37,754 nucleotides of DNA from Planctomycetota bacterium (GTDB lineage: Bacteria; Planctomycetota; MHYJ01; JACPRB01), in assembly GCA_035574235.1 (NCBI GenBank), contig DATLZA010000134.1, positions 1 through 37,754 on the forward strand, in the 5' to 3' direction. Below are positions 17,208-25,391 of this stretch, one piece after another. Numbering within the stretch: position 1 is the stretch's first letter; every line of letters starts with the position of its first letter. The position numbers and the translations under genes were made by a program. The notes under the pieces were generated by a model. It had not been told where the DNA came from. It saw nothing but the letters and a program-made list of their open reading frames with translations, and made no database searches.

Positions 17208-20123
17208 CTAGCGCTTCTTCGGGAGAATCTCTTCGAGTCTCTTGCGCAGGCTCTCGAACTTTGGGCGGAAGCCCCACCGGCTCTGACCCTTCTCGTCGGC
17301 ATCCCACGAGGGGGCGTAGCCCCGCAGCTCCATGGTGTCGAAGAAGCGGGCCAGCGCGTCGGGGTCGAGCTCGAAGAGGCACTCCGCGCGCTTGTAGAGG
17401 AGCCGGTACGTGTGCTCGTTGAAAACCTGGCTGGACATCAGAAGACCGGCCAGCTCCGCGTAGGTGCTTTCGGCCCGGCGCAGGAGTTCGTTCCGCGGTC
17501 CGCCTTTGGGCATGGACATGGCCTGAGCCACGTAGCAGTCGGACAGGTCCTCCCAGGAGCTGCCGTCGCGCTTCTGAGGGTCGTTGCGGACGATCTCCTC
17601 GTAGATCTTGACCGCGTCCTCGAACTGGCCCACGCGGAGCATGCAGCGGGTGAGCCGCGACTTGATCGCGCGGATCTGGTCCTTGGGAAGCTGGGCTTCT
17701 TTTTCCAGGAGGAACCCCTTGTACAGCTCGAGCGCTTTGGTATAGATCCGGCGGACCTCCTCCATGCCCTCCTTGCCGAGCTTCGCTTCGCCCAGTTTGA
17801 AGCGCTGCTCGGCGGCCATGAAGAGCTTGTCCGCCATCGCTTCCATCTGTTCCGGGCGGGCGACGGCGCTCGGATTGAGGTTGTAGTACTCGTAGTAGTA
17901 GGTGGCGGCCTTGACCGCGTAGAGGTCGTAGAGCTCCGGGTTCTTGTCGCGTTCCTTTTCGGCCGCTTCCTCGAAGGCGTTGGCCAGGACCGCCAGGGCC
18001 CGGGCGTAGTGGTCCATGCCCAGGCCGCCTTCCTTCTCATAACGCTCCTTGAGGGTGCGCAGATCGTCTTCCGCCTCCTGGACCTGGCCCAGGCGGATCT
18101 TGGCGTCGATCCGGCTGGAGAGGATCGCCATGAGGAGCTTGGGGTCGGCGTTGGGGAAGCGCTTGTCGGCGTCGTTGGAAATGGCCAGCGCCTCCTGGGG
18201 GCGGCCGATGCGTTCATGGGAGAGGATCTTGGCGGAGAAGTAGACCGATCCGATGGCGCGGCGCACGACGCGCGGTTCCTTCCCGGTCATCTTCTCGACG
18301 AAGTCGAGGTGCCGGCGGAAGGATTCCAGGGCCCGCTTCCAGGCGTCGGCCGCCTGGGCCAGGAGCCGGTCGCGTTCGGCGGCGGTCTTCCCGCGCGCCT
18401 GATCCATGAGCTGAAGCCCGTAGTTGTAGAGGCTGAAGCCCACGCTGAAGGTCGCCTCCTCGTAGGCGTCGCGTCCGGGCTGAGCCAGTTTTCCCCACTC
18501 GGCGGCGGCCTTGTCGAACTGGCGCTTGTCGTCGTAGTCGATGGCGGTCTGGCGGATGAGCTGATCGCTGGCCTGGTTGGGGAAGGCCTTGGTCACCCAG
18601 ACGCGGTAGTCCTCGAAGGCTTTCTGATCGGCCTTGTCGCCGGTGGCCTGGGCGATCTTGCCGAGGGAGGTGAGCTTGCGGAGGGCCGCCTCAGGGGCCT
18701 TCTCGTGCTGGTTGAACGGAGGCTTTTCGAGCATCGAGAGGGCGGCGACCGCCTCGTAGTGGCGGCCCAGGAGGAAGTAGCACTTGCCGAGCTGGGCCCA
18801 GCAGTAGGGGACGAACTTCTGGTCTTCCGGCCGGCGGATGGACTGAAGCGCCCGGCGATATTTCTGGATGGCCCGGTAGACGTAGGCGGGGCCGCGCTCC
18901 AGGAAGTTGTCGGCCGCCTCGATGGCCAGCTGGACGGAGTCGTTGGCGGCGTACTCGCCCAGGTAGTCGATCGCGAGGCTCTCGACCCAGGTGTCCTTGT
19001 ATTTGGTCTTGAGTTCCTGGAGGAGTTTGGCTCCCTTGTCGGTCTGGCCGGCCTTGCAGTAGGCCCGCGCCTGTTCCAGGAGGAGCGCCTTGCCGATCTC
19101 CTCGAGGCGGGCCTGGGGGAACATCTTGAAGAAGTCCTCGGCCAGGCGGGCGGCGTCGGCGTAGTGCTTGACGGCGGCCTGTCCGCGGCGCGCGTCGCCG
19201 TAGGCCAGCCGCGCCTTCATCTCGAACAGCAGCGCGTGCGCGGCCACGTCGCGGACATCCTCGCTCTTTCGGTTCTCGGGATCGCTCAGGAGGCTGCGCG
19301 GCCGGCCCAGGTTCATGAAGGCCTGCCTCCAGTATTCCTCCGCCTTCTCCCGATCCGCGGATTCCGCCAGGAGCTGGTAGGCCCGTCCCACGTACACCGA
19401 CGCGTCGTACGCCAGAAGATAGCGCTCGTACTGCCACATGAACTCGTCGGTGATGAACTTGATCATTTTTTCCAGGAGACGCTTCATGTCGGCGTGCTTG
19501 GAGGCGTTCTCCCGGTAGGTTTCGGCGTGGTTGAAGAGCGCGATGCCATAGTTGTACTTGGCCAGCATCATGCGTTCGTCCCACCGCTCGTACTCCTCCT
19601 GCGCCTTGGGATCCTTGCGCGGATCCTCGGGGGGACGTTTCTCTTCCTTCTGGAGCTGCGCGATCAGGTCGGTGAAAAGCTTTTCGGCGGCGGCGAAGGC
19701 TTTTTCCGCCTCCTCGGCTTTGGAGGGATCGACCTTGGCCGCCGCCATGAGGGCCTTGCCCTTGGCCTGATAGAGATCGCCGATATCCGAGAGGGCCTCG
19801 CCCTTGCGGCGGTGGTTGGGGTGTTTGGCCAGGAGGGCCTCGACTTCCTTGACCGCGCGGTCGATCAGCTTGGCCTTTTCCTCGGGAGCGTCAGCACGGT
19901 TGGCCATGAGGATTTTCAGGCGGGCCAGGCCGTACTCCCCGTCGGCTTTAATCTCCGGGGTGGCGCCGGAGTCGCGGATCCTGGAGAAAACCTCCTCGGA
20001 GAGATCCCACCAGCCGCGCTCGGCCAGGGCGCTGCCGAGCTCGTAATCCTGGGCGGCCGGGGCGGGCAGGGCGGCGGCCAGGAAGGCGGCCGCGAAGACC
20101 GGAATCGCCGGGACGGCTTTCAT
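17208..20123 (-). CDS. Exported TPR-repeat protein, large
   Basis: This 971-residue protein has a clear signal peptide (MKAVPAIPVF..., hydrophobic to about residue 20, cleavage near Pro-Ala-Ala-Gln). The mature chain is almost wholly helical, with many tetratricopeptide-like pairs, for example around KAGQTDKGAKLLQEL, LGKCYFLLGRHYEAVAAL and VGQFEDAVKIYEEIV. No enzyme motif or other membrane segment was seen. A GGGGGTGA ribosome site precedes the ATG. It follows secretin copy 2 after 113 nt and is tightly coupled to the smaller TPR gene. TPR proteins of this kind often stabilise secretins or pilus subcomplexes (compare PilF/PilW and BamD), which fits the context, but the exact role is unknown. 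Confidence 0.9.
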   Translation of the reverse strand: MKAVPAIPVFAAAFLAAALPAPAAQDYELGSALAERGWWDLSEEVFSRIRDSGATPEIKADGEYGLARLKILMANRADAPEEKAKLIDRAVKEVEALLAKHPNHRRKGEALSDIGDLYQAKGKALMAAAKVDPSKAEEAEKAFAAAEKLFTDLIAQLQKEEKRPPEDPRKDPKAQEEYERWDERMMLAKYNYGIALFNHAETYRENASKHADMKRLLEKMIKFITDEFMWQYERYLLAYDASVYVGRAYQLLAESADREKAEEYWRQAFMNLGRPRSLLSDPENRKSEDVRDVAAHALLFEMKARLAYGDARRGQAAVKHYADAARLAEDFFKMFPQARLEEIGKALLLEQARAYCKAGQTDKGAKLLQELKTKYKDTWVESLAIDYLGEYAANDSVQLAIEAADNFLERGPAYVYRAIQKYRRALQSIRRPEDQKFVPYCWAQLGKCYFLLGRHYEAVAALSMLEKPPFNQHEKAPEAALRKLTSLGKIAQATGDKADQKAFEDYRVWVTKAFPNQASDQLIRQTAIDYDDKRQFDKAAAEWGKLAQPGRDAYEEATFSVGFSLYNYGLQLMDQARGKTAAERDRLLAQAADAWKRALESFRRHLDFVEKMTGKEPRVVRRAIGSVYFSAKILSHERIGRPQEALAISNDADKRFPNADPKLLMAILSSRIDAKIRLGQVQEAEDDLRTLKERYEKEGGLGMDHYARALAVLANAFEEAAEKERDKNPELYDLYAVKAATYYYEYYNLNPSAVARPEQMEAMADKLFMAAEQRFKLGEAKLGKEGMEEVRRIYTKALELYKGFLLEKEAQLPKDQIRAIKSRLTRCMLRVGQFEDAVKIYEEIVRNDPQKRDGSSWEDLSDCYVAQAMSMPKGGPRNELLRRAESTYAELAGLLMSSQVFNEHTYRLLYKRAECLFELDPDALARFFDTMELRGYAPSWDADEKGQSRWGFRPKFESLRKRLEEILPKKR

Positions 20124-20150
20124 CAGTCACCCCCTTCGGGAAGGACGAAA

Positions 20151-20172
20151 CCCGCGGCCCGAGGTCCGCGGG
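20151..20172 (-). other. Hairpin between secretin copy 2 and large TPR gene
   Basis: A perfect 7-bp inverted repeat (CCCGCGG/CCGCGGG) with an 8-nt loop is followed on the minus strand by TTTCG. It could reduce read-through from the secretin gene into the TPR genes or protect an RNA end. The T-run is too short for a confident terminator call. Confidence 0.4.
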
Positions 20173-20236
20173 ATCTCCCGCCCTATCTTAACGGGCCGGA
20201 CCCGGCCGGGGTTCGCCGCCGCGGGAATCCGCGCGG

Positions 20237-22870
20237 CTAGAACCGGCGGCGCTCCTCTTCGTCGGGGATGATGATGCGGACCCGCACGATGATGAGCGTC
20301 TGCTGGCGCTGGAGGCCCTTGACCTTCATGGATCCGAGGTTGCCCACGATGGGGATCGAGCGCCAGATCGGGATCGAGCTTTCCGCGTCCTCGTCGAACA
20401 TGACCGTGAGGCCGCCCAGCATGAGCGTGCCCCGGTCCGGCACGACGACGGTCGTGCGGATGCGCTGGATGTTGATGATCGGCGTTTCGATGTTGACGGG
20501 CAGGGGGTCCGTGACGACCGCGCCCGGAGCCGTGACGTTGGTCGTGATCGTGAAGATGTTGGGCGGCCGCGGGAAGAGGGTGGCGATCGTGGGCCGGAGT
20601 TCCAGCGTCACGAACCGCCGGTCCGCGCTGACCACGGGACGCACGTCCAGCGAGATGCCGTCGGAGACCACGTCCACGATGGGATCGAGCGCCACGGCGG
20701 CCGTGGCGATCTGGACGTCGTAGTCCCGCACGTAGGCCATCTGGTTGGAAATGCGGAAGTTGCCGCGCTGGGTGTTGAAGAGCGTGAGCTTGGGCGCGGT
20801 CAGGACGTGGCTGCGCTCGCTCTTGGAGATGAGCCGGATGATCGTCTCCAGCGAAATGTCGTCGAGCAGCGTGTACTGGAGCGTGGCCCCGCCCAGGGGG
20901 GAAAGCACGGTGTTGAAGAACCGCTGGACGAGGAAGTCGCCCGTCATGATCTGCTGGATGCGGGCTCCCATCGAGCGCTGGACCGAATCTCCGAAGACGC
21001 CGGTGATGCCCGCCGAGGTCGCCGGCAGCGTCACCACCGAGCCGGCCGGGAGGAACGGCGGGTTGATCGCCATCGTCGGGTTGATATCCGCCAGCGTCGT
21101 GATGCCCTGGACCCGCGCGCCGTTGACGTCGCGGAAGTCCATGCCCACCTGCTGGAGGAAGTCGTCCTCCACCAGGAGGAACCGCGCTTCCACGGCCACG
21201 AGCATGCTCGTCGAGGCCCGAAGGTCCGAGAGGAACTTCCGCACCGCCCGGTGCACCTCGATCGAGTTGCGCACGATGAGCAGACCGCTGCTGAACTGGA
21301 TGGATTTCCCGTCGGCTTCCTCCCACTCGTTCTTGTGGATCGTGTTCTTGATGAGGGTGGCCAGGTCCTCGCCCGTGAACTGGGCGCGCGTCTCCTCGCC
21401 CTGGGCGATCGTGGTGCCGATGGCGTCCTGGGCGAGCGAGATGTCCACGCCCGGGAAGTCCTGCATGCCGTAGGTCAGGTCCTGCACGTCGTACAGCTCG
21501 AGCTTGACCGCCTTCTTGAGCTGGTCGAGCGGGGTGATCAGGACGATTCCGTCGCGGACCGTGTGGCCGAGCTGTCGGGGCCCGAGCATGAGCTTGAGCG
21601 CGGCGTCGATCGGGATGTCCGTCACCTTGAACGACTGGATGCGGGTTTCCTGCGGATTCTCGACGCCGGCGATGTGGAAGTTCAGGCCGCTGATGTCGCG
21701 GATGTAGTTGACCACCTCCGTCAGCGGCGCGTCCTGCATGTCGATCGTGATCCGCAGCGCCCTGAGCTTGTCGAGGATCTCCTTGTCCTCGGGCTTGATG
21801 TCTTCGTCGAGCTGGGCGATCCCCTTGGGCTTGCGCTTGGAGACGAGCTCCTTCCAGGTCTCCATGTCCGGGAATTCCAGATCCTGAGCCTGGACGATGC
21901 CGTTGAGTTCGATCTGCTCGAAGGTCCGCTTCCACTCCTCGACGTAGTTCTTCAGGTTTTCGCGCGCGGCGCGGCTGTGCCGGAGCCGCTGGGCCACGTT
22001 GCGCATCTCCGCGACGGACGTGACGTTCGGGTTGATGTAGAGGATCTTGTCGCAGACCATGATGCAGCGCTCGTATTCCTCGCGCTCGAAATGCATCTGC
22101 GCCTGGCCGAACAGGAGCTCCAGCTCCCGCTTCTGGTCGATGAGGCGGCGGAGGTCCTCGCGCGCCTTTTCCTCCTCGATCATCTTCTGGCGCGCCTTTT
22201 CCTCCTCGATCGAGCGGTTCTTGCTCGCTTCCTTGGTCCGCTCCAGCATTTCCAGGGCCTGCTTTCGGCGCGTTTCCAGCTCGACCCCCGTGGGCATCCA
22301 CTTGGCGTATTCGAGGATCTTGCGGAACTCGCGCTCGGCGGCGTCGTATTCGCCCCGGTTGTAGTGCCGGGTTCCCCGCGAGAGGGCTCCGTCGATCTCC
22401 AGGATCGTCTGCTGGTGCCGGACCTGAGCCTCCCGCATGAACTTGTCGTACTCGGCCGTGACGGGGGTGACGGCGCCGCGTCCCAGGAGGAAATTCACTT
22501 CCTTGAGAAGCGCCTGCGCGCCGAGATGGTTCCCGTTGATCTGGAGGGCCTTTTCGCACTCGCGGGCGGCCTTGTCGAAATCTCCCGCCTCGTAGTAGCG
22601 CATGGCCAGGCGGTAGTGCTCATCCGCCTGCGCGCCCTTCTGCTGCTCGCTCACCTCGTGGGAGGAACGAAGCTTGCGGAGGATCTCCTCCCACTCCGCC
22701 CCGGCCGCCTGGCCGGCGGGCGCTCCCGCCGCGGGCTCCGGCATCCTCTGGGGCTCGCGCTCCGGCGGCGCGGACGGCGCGGGCTCCGCCGAGGACGACG
22801 GCGCGGCGCCCGACGAACAGGCCGCCAGCGCGACCGCGAGGGCGAGGGCGAGGATCCGAATCGGCATCAT
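20237..22870 (-). CDS. TPR-containing secretin lipoprotein (GspD/PilQ family), copy 2
   Basis: This 877-residue lipoprotein starts at ATG 22870, with AAGGAG 6 nt upstream. The signal peptide ends in a textbook lipobox, LAAC, with Cys18. A proline-rich linker follows, then TPR-like helices (about 80-150 and 260-300), a glutamate/lysine-rich coiled coil (about 205-250), and an N0/STN-like domain (about 380-470, LNFHIAGVENPQETRIQSFK then IDAALKLML). The C-terminal secretin domain (about 570-870) includes LTLFNTQRGN, VVVPDRGTLMLGGL and SIPIVGNLG. It has the same architecture and size as the secretin at 11106-13760, so the pair arose by duplication and then diverged. It lies downstream of pilMN, pilO and the FN3-like gene, where PilQ sits in type IV pilus operons. 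Confidence 0.92.
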   Translation of the reverse strand: MMPIRILALALAVALAACSSGAAPSSSAEPAPSAPPEREPQRMPEPAAGAPAGQAAGAEWEEILRKLRSSHEVSEQQKGAQADEHYRLAMRYYEAGDFDKAARECEKALQINGNHLGAQALLKEVNFLLGRGAVTPVTAEYDKFMREAQVRHQQTILEIDGALSRGTRHYNRGEYDAAEREFRKILEYAKWMPTGVELETRRKQALEMLERTKEASKNRSIEEEKARQKMIEEEKAREDLRRLIDQKRELELLFGQAQMHFEREEYERCIMVCDKILYINPNVTSVAEMRNVAQRLRHSRAARENLKNYVEEWKRTFEQIELNGIVQAQDLEFPDMETWKELVSKRKPKGIAQLDEDIKPEDKEILDKLRALRITIDMQDAPLTEVVNYIRDISGLNFHIAGVENPQETRIQSFKVTDIPIDAALKLMLGPRQLGHTVRDGIVLITPLDQLKKAVKLELYDVQDLTYGMQDFPGVDISLAQDAIGTTIAQGEETRAQFTGEDLATLIKNTIHKNEWEEADGKSIQFSSGLLIVRNSIEVHRAVRKFLSDLRASTSMLVAVEARFLLVEDDFLQQVGMDFRDVNGARVQGITTLADINPTMAINPPFLPAGSVVTLPATSAGITGVFGDSVQRSMGARIQQIMTGDFLVQRFFNTVLSPLGGATLQYTLLDDISLETIIRLISKSERSHVLTAPKLTLFNTQRGNFRISNQMAYVRDYDVQIATAAVALDPIVDVVSDGISLDVRPVVSADRRFVTLELRPTIATLFPRPPNIFTITTNVTAPGAVVTDPLPVNIETPIINIQRIRTTVVVPDRGTLMLGGLTVMFDEDAESSIPIWRSIPIVGNLGSMKVKGLQRQQTLIIVRVRIIIPDEEERRRF
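22161..22211 (-). repeat. Short in-frame repeat in secretin copy 2 coiled coil
   Basis: A 21-nt sequence at 22161-22181 is repeated exactly at 22191-22211, a 30-nt period. It encodes two copies of IEEEKAR in the coiled-coil stretch. It is a coding repeat and may vary in copy number between strains. Confidence 0.7.
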
Positions 22871-22894
22871 CGGGCGCTCCTTTGGAACCATCTC

Positions 22895-22922
22895 AATATA
22901 GAGGGCTCCCTCGAACGGGCAA
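22895..22922 (-). promoter_or_regulatory. Predicted promoter of secretin copy 2
   Basis: On the minus strand TTGCCC (22922-22917), a 16-nt spacer and TATATT (22900-22895) form a good sigma70-type match. RNA would start near 22888, giving an 18-nt leader that includes the AAGGAG ribosome site. Confidence 0.5.
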
Positions 22923-22985
22923 GAAATTTCAGCCCCATCTATTGGACGGGAACGGCGGGAAGGATCCCTGCAACGCGCCGCGCGG

Positions 22986-24221
22986 CTATTTCTGCGGCGC
23001 CTCCGCCTTCTCGGGCTTGTCCGGCGCGCCTCCGGCGGGACGGACGCCTCCGTGGATTTCGCAGAACTCGTCCCGGGCCCGGGGGCTGTCCTTCGGATTG
23101 GGGATCAGAAGCGTCTGCTCCGCTCCTCCTTCGGACACGACGATCTCGTAAATGTCGTGGAAGACCCGCTTCTCCTTGACGAACTGGCACTGCCCCGCCC
23201 CCTGCGCCGTGATCTGCTTCTTGCACTTCGTGATCTCGAGCGTCACGGTCGTGGGTTTGATCGATACGAGCGTCATGCCCGTGTTGAAGTCCACGGTGTG
23301 GGCCCGGCCGCCTCTGGAAATCGGGTGCATCGACGTGGGCTCGCCGCCCTGACCCTCGGGCCACCAGCCGATCTTCTCCCCGGGACGCTGGAACTGGCGG
23401 ATTTCAACGGGCCCCAGCTCGCGGTCGTGCTTCTCGATCTTCACCCACACCTGATAGGCGTCCTGTCCGGGAACGCGTCCCGGATTGATGAAAGTCACCC
23501 GGAAAATCCCCAGCGTCTGAACGGGGCTGGGGAGCGAAAGCACCACCGGATCTCCCTCGCGGGGCTTGCGGCCCTGCTTGTCGGGCTCCACGTAGGCCTT
23601 GACGCGGTAGTTGTACTTCGTCTTGGGCTCGATCCGGGTGTCCTTGAAGTTCTTGGTCGTGGGGGGCAGCTTGTCGGCCAAAATTTCCCATTTGCCGGAG
23701 CCGGCCACCTCCCGTTCGACGCTGAAGTGGCTGTACTTGAGAAGATCGAATTCCTTCTGGAGCGCCAGCTCCTCCTGGCGCGTGAAGGCTTTGACGTCCC
23801 AGCTGATCGTCACGCCGTCCAGACCCACGTCCACCGGCCCGAGCGTGACGGGCGGGACTTTGACCTCCTTGACCGCGACCTTCGGCCGCTCGATCGCCTT
23901 GGCGCGGATTTCGGGGAGGCCCGTGGCGGCGAAGTCGTTGGCGCCCCGGGCGCTGGCGATGACGTTATTCCAGGGTTCCACCGCCCGGGCCGCCCAGGGC
24001 TCGGGGGCCGGAGGGTCGTACTGCGCGTCGCCGTTCTGGCGCTCGCGCGAAAGGCGCTCCACCTCGCGCCGGACTTCCGAAGGGGCCCGGTCTTCCTGGG
24101 CCATCAGGACGCCCAGCACGAGGTAGCCCAGCAGCGCCGCGGCCGCAACGCCCAGCCCGAGCTTTTCCCCGTGGGCGGCCAGAAACGCCTGCGCCGTGCC
24201 CGCCTTCTTCGCCTCGGCCAT
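22986..24221 (-). CDS. Membrane-anchored FN3-like protein in the PilP position
   Basis: This 411-residue protein starts at ATG 24221, with AGGAAGGAG 6 nt upstream. A short cytoplasmic start and one membrane helix (about 20-40) are followed by a periplasmic linker rich in proline and charge. A beta-rich region at about 115-220 looks like a fibronectin type III domain (VTISWDVKA, then TRIEPKTKYNYRVKAYVEP). A further beta-rich domain (about 225-390) contains two or more cysteines (CKKQ, GQCQF, FCEIHG). The tail is Pro/Glu/Lys-rich. The gene follows the PilM-N and PilO genes and precedes a secretin, which is where PilP normally lies. It may link the PilNO complex to the secretin, but it has no recognisable PilP lipobox or HR domain, so homology to PilP is not claimed. 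Confidence 0.82.
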   Translation of the reverse strand: MAEAKKAGTAQAFLAAHGEKLGLGVAAAALLGYLVLGVLMAQEDRAPSEVRREVERLSRERQNGDAQYDPPAPEPWAARAVEPWNNVIASARGANDFAATGLPEIRAKAIERPKVAVKEVKVPPVTLGPVDVGLDGVTISWDVKAFTRQEELALQKEFDLLKYSHFSVEREVAGSGKWEILADKLPPTTKNFKDTRIEPKTKYNYRVKAYVEPDKQGRKPREGDPVVLSLPSPVQTLGIFRVTFINPGRVPGQDAYQVWVKIEKHDRELGPVEIRQFQRPGEKIGWWPEGQGGEPTSMHPISRGGRAHTVDFNTGMTLVSIKPTTVTLEITKCKKQITAQGAGQCQFVKEKRVFHDIYEIVVSEGGAEQTLLIPNPKDSPRARDEFCEIHGGVRPAGGAPDKPEKAEAPQK

Positions 24222-24262
24222 ACCCGGCTCCTTCCTCGAACCCCCCGTTCGGAGGATCCTCT

Positions 24263-24292
24263 ATATTAGACGCCGCCCGCGCACCCGCGCTA
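24263..24292 (-). promoter_or_regulatory. Weak candidate promoter upstream of FN3-like gene
   Basis: On the minus strand TAGCGC (24292-24287), an 18-nt spacer and TAATAT (24268-24263) lie in the 68-nt gap after the PilO-like gene. The -35 overlaps that gene's stop codon. The match is weaker than the other promoters listed. Confidence 0.3.
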
Positions 24293-25381
24293 GGGCTGCG
24301 CCTCCTCGAACTTCCGGGCCTTTTCCGGTTCGAAATCCAGGACCTGACAGGACACCGTCAGGAGCACGTCCATGGGACGGACCTTCGCGCGCTCCGCCGC
24401 TTCCTTGGCTTTCCGGTCCGCGTCCTCGCCCCGGTAGTACACGAATTCCACCTCGGGGACGACCTGGTCCCGGATCGTCAAGTGCGCCCCCACGACGTTG
24501 ACCAGCAGCCGTTCGCTGGCGCTTGTCTCGTAGGCGGGGTTGAGAATCTCCCGCAGCACCTTGGGCACTTCGCTCGGCGGGAGCTCCAGCGCGAACCCGA
24601 ACGTCATCGTCCGACCGACCTCGTGCTCGGGATCCGGAATCGCATACTCCACGTAATTGCGGGGAACGCCCGTGCCGGGATCGGCGCCCACGCCCTGGTA
24701 GAAGACCGCGTCCGGGCCCGTCGGAGGCTGCTCCCAGGGGGCGTTCTGGAGCCGGTCATGGAGCTTGCGGAAGAAGCGGAAATCGTGGATGCGGGTGACG
24801 CGGGCGCCGCCTTTGAGGATGGCGTTGGCCACCCGCTCGCGCGCCCAGTAGCGCTTCTGAAGCTCCTTGAGGACGCGCTCTTCATCTCCCGGCTGTCCCC
24901 GGCGCCGGATCTCGTCGAAGTCCCCGGGCTGCGGGTCTTCCCAGTTGAATCCGAACCGGCGCTTCTCGTCGTCGCCGACCACGCCGATCTGCACGTTCTT
25001 TTTCCGAAGCTCCTCCTCGAGCGCCCCGTAGTGCTTGCGGTACTCCGCCATGAAGAGGCCGCTGGCGGGGTTCGAGGGGAGGCCCGGAAACCAGCGCTCC
25101 AGGTGCTTGTCGCTGTCCGCGTAGAACTTCACGATCTCGCCGTACGCCTTGATCATTTGTTCGCGATACGCCCGCCAGCGTCGAATGTTGGGCTCGCCCG
25201 GAATCTTCTCCTGCTTGAGCTCGGCCAGCAGCCCGCCGCTCCCCCGCAGGCCGGCCAGCTCGCGCCGCAGGCGCTCCTTCTGGCTTCCCAGCGGCAGGAC
25301 CGCCAGGACGTAGAAGGCCGCCAGGACCGCCGCCGCGGCTCCAACCCCCACCCAGAAGGCGTTCTTCCTGATCTTGTCCAC
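24290..25381 (-). CDS. pilO: PilO-like inner-membrane protein
   Basis: This 363-residue protein starts at GTG 25381, with AGGAGGG upstream in the end of the pilMN gene and a 10-nt gap. It has a short positive cytoplasmic tail (DKIRKNAFW), one membrane helix (about 9-31, ending in VLPLGSQ), a helical segment (about 32-150) and a C-terminal alpha/beta region. This is the topology of PilO, which pairs with PilN in the periplasm. Sequence identity to PilO is not obvious by eye. The protein is longer than typical PilO (about 200 residues), with an added section around 130-230 (GFNWEDPQPGD, RVANAILKGG). The assignment rests on topology and gene order. The symbol should be read as a positional homologue. 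Confidence 0.65.
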   Translation of the reverse strand: MDKIRKNAFWVGVGAAAAVLAAFYVLAVLPLGSQKERLRRELAGLRGSGGLLAELKQEKIPGEPNIRRWRAYREQMIKAYGEIVKFYADSDKHLERWFPGLPSNPASGLFMAEYRKHYGALEEELRKKNVQIGVVGDDEKRRFGFNWEDPQPGDFDEIRRRGQPGDEERVLKELQKRYWARERVANAILKGGARVTRIHDFRFFRKLHDRLQNAPWEQPPTGPDAVFYQGVGADPGTGVPRNYVEYAIPDPEHEVGRTMTFGFALELPPSEVPKVLREILNPAYETSASERLLVNVVGAHLTIRDQVVPEVEFVYYRGEDADRKAKEAAERAKVRPMDVLLTVSCQVLDFEPEKARKFEEAQP

Positions 25382-25391
25382 GGCGTCCCTC

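Noticed and set aside
22161-22211. Tandem repeat considered as a CRISPR-like or mobile element repeat
   Set aside because: Only two copies are present, they are in frame in a coiled coil, and the period is a multiple of three.
20237-22559. Second long minus-strand frame inside secretin copy 2
   Set aside because: It is rich in Arg, Pro, Gly and His with no domain pattern and overlaps the well-supported secretin frame for its whole length.
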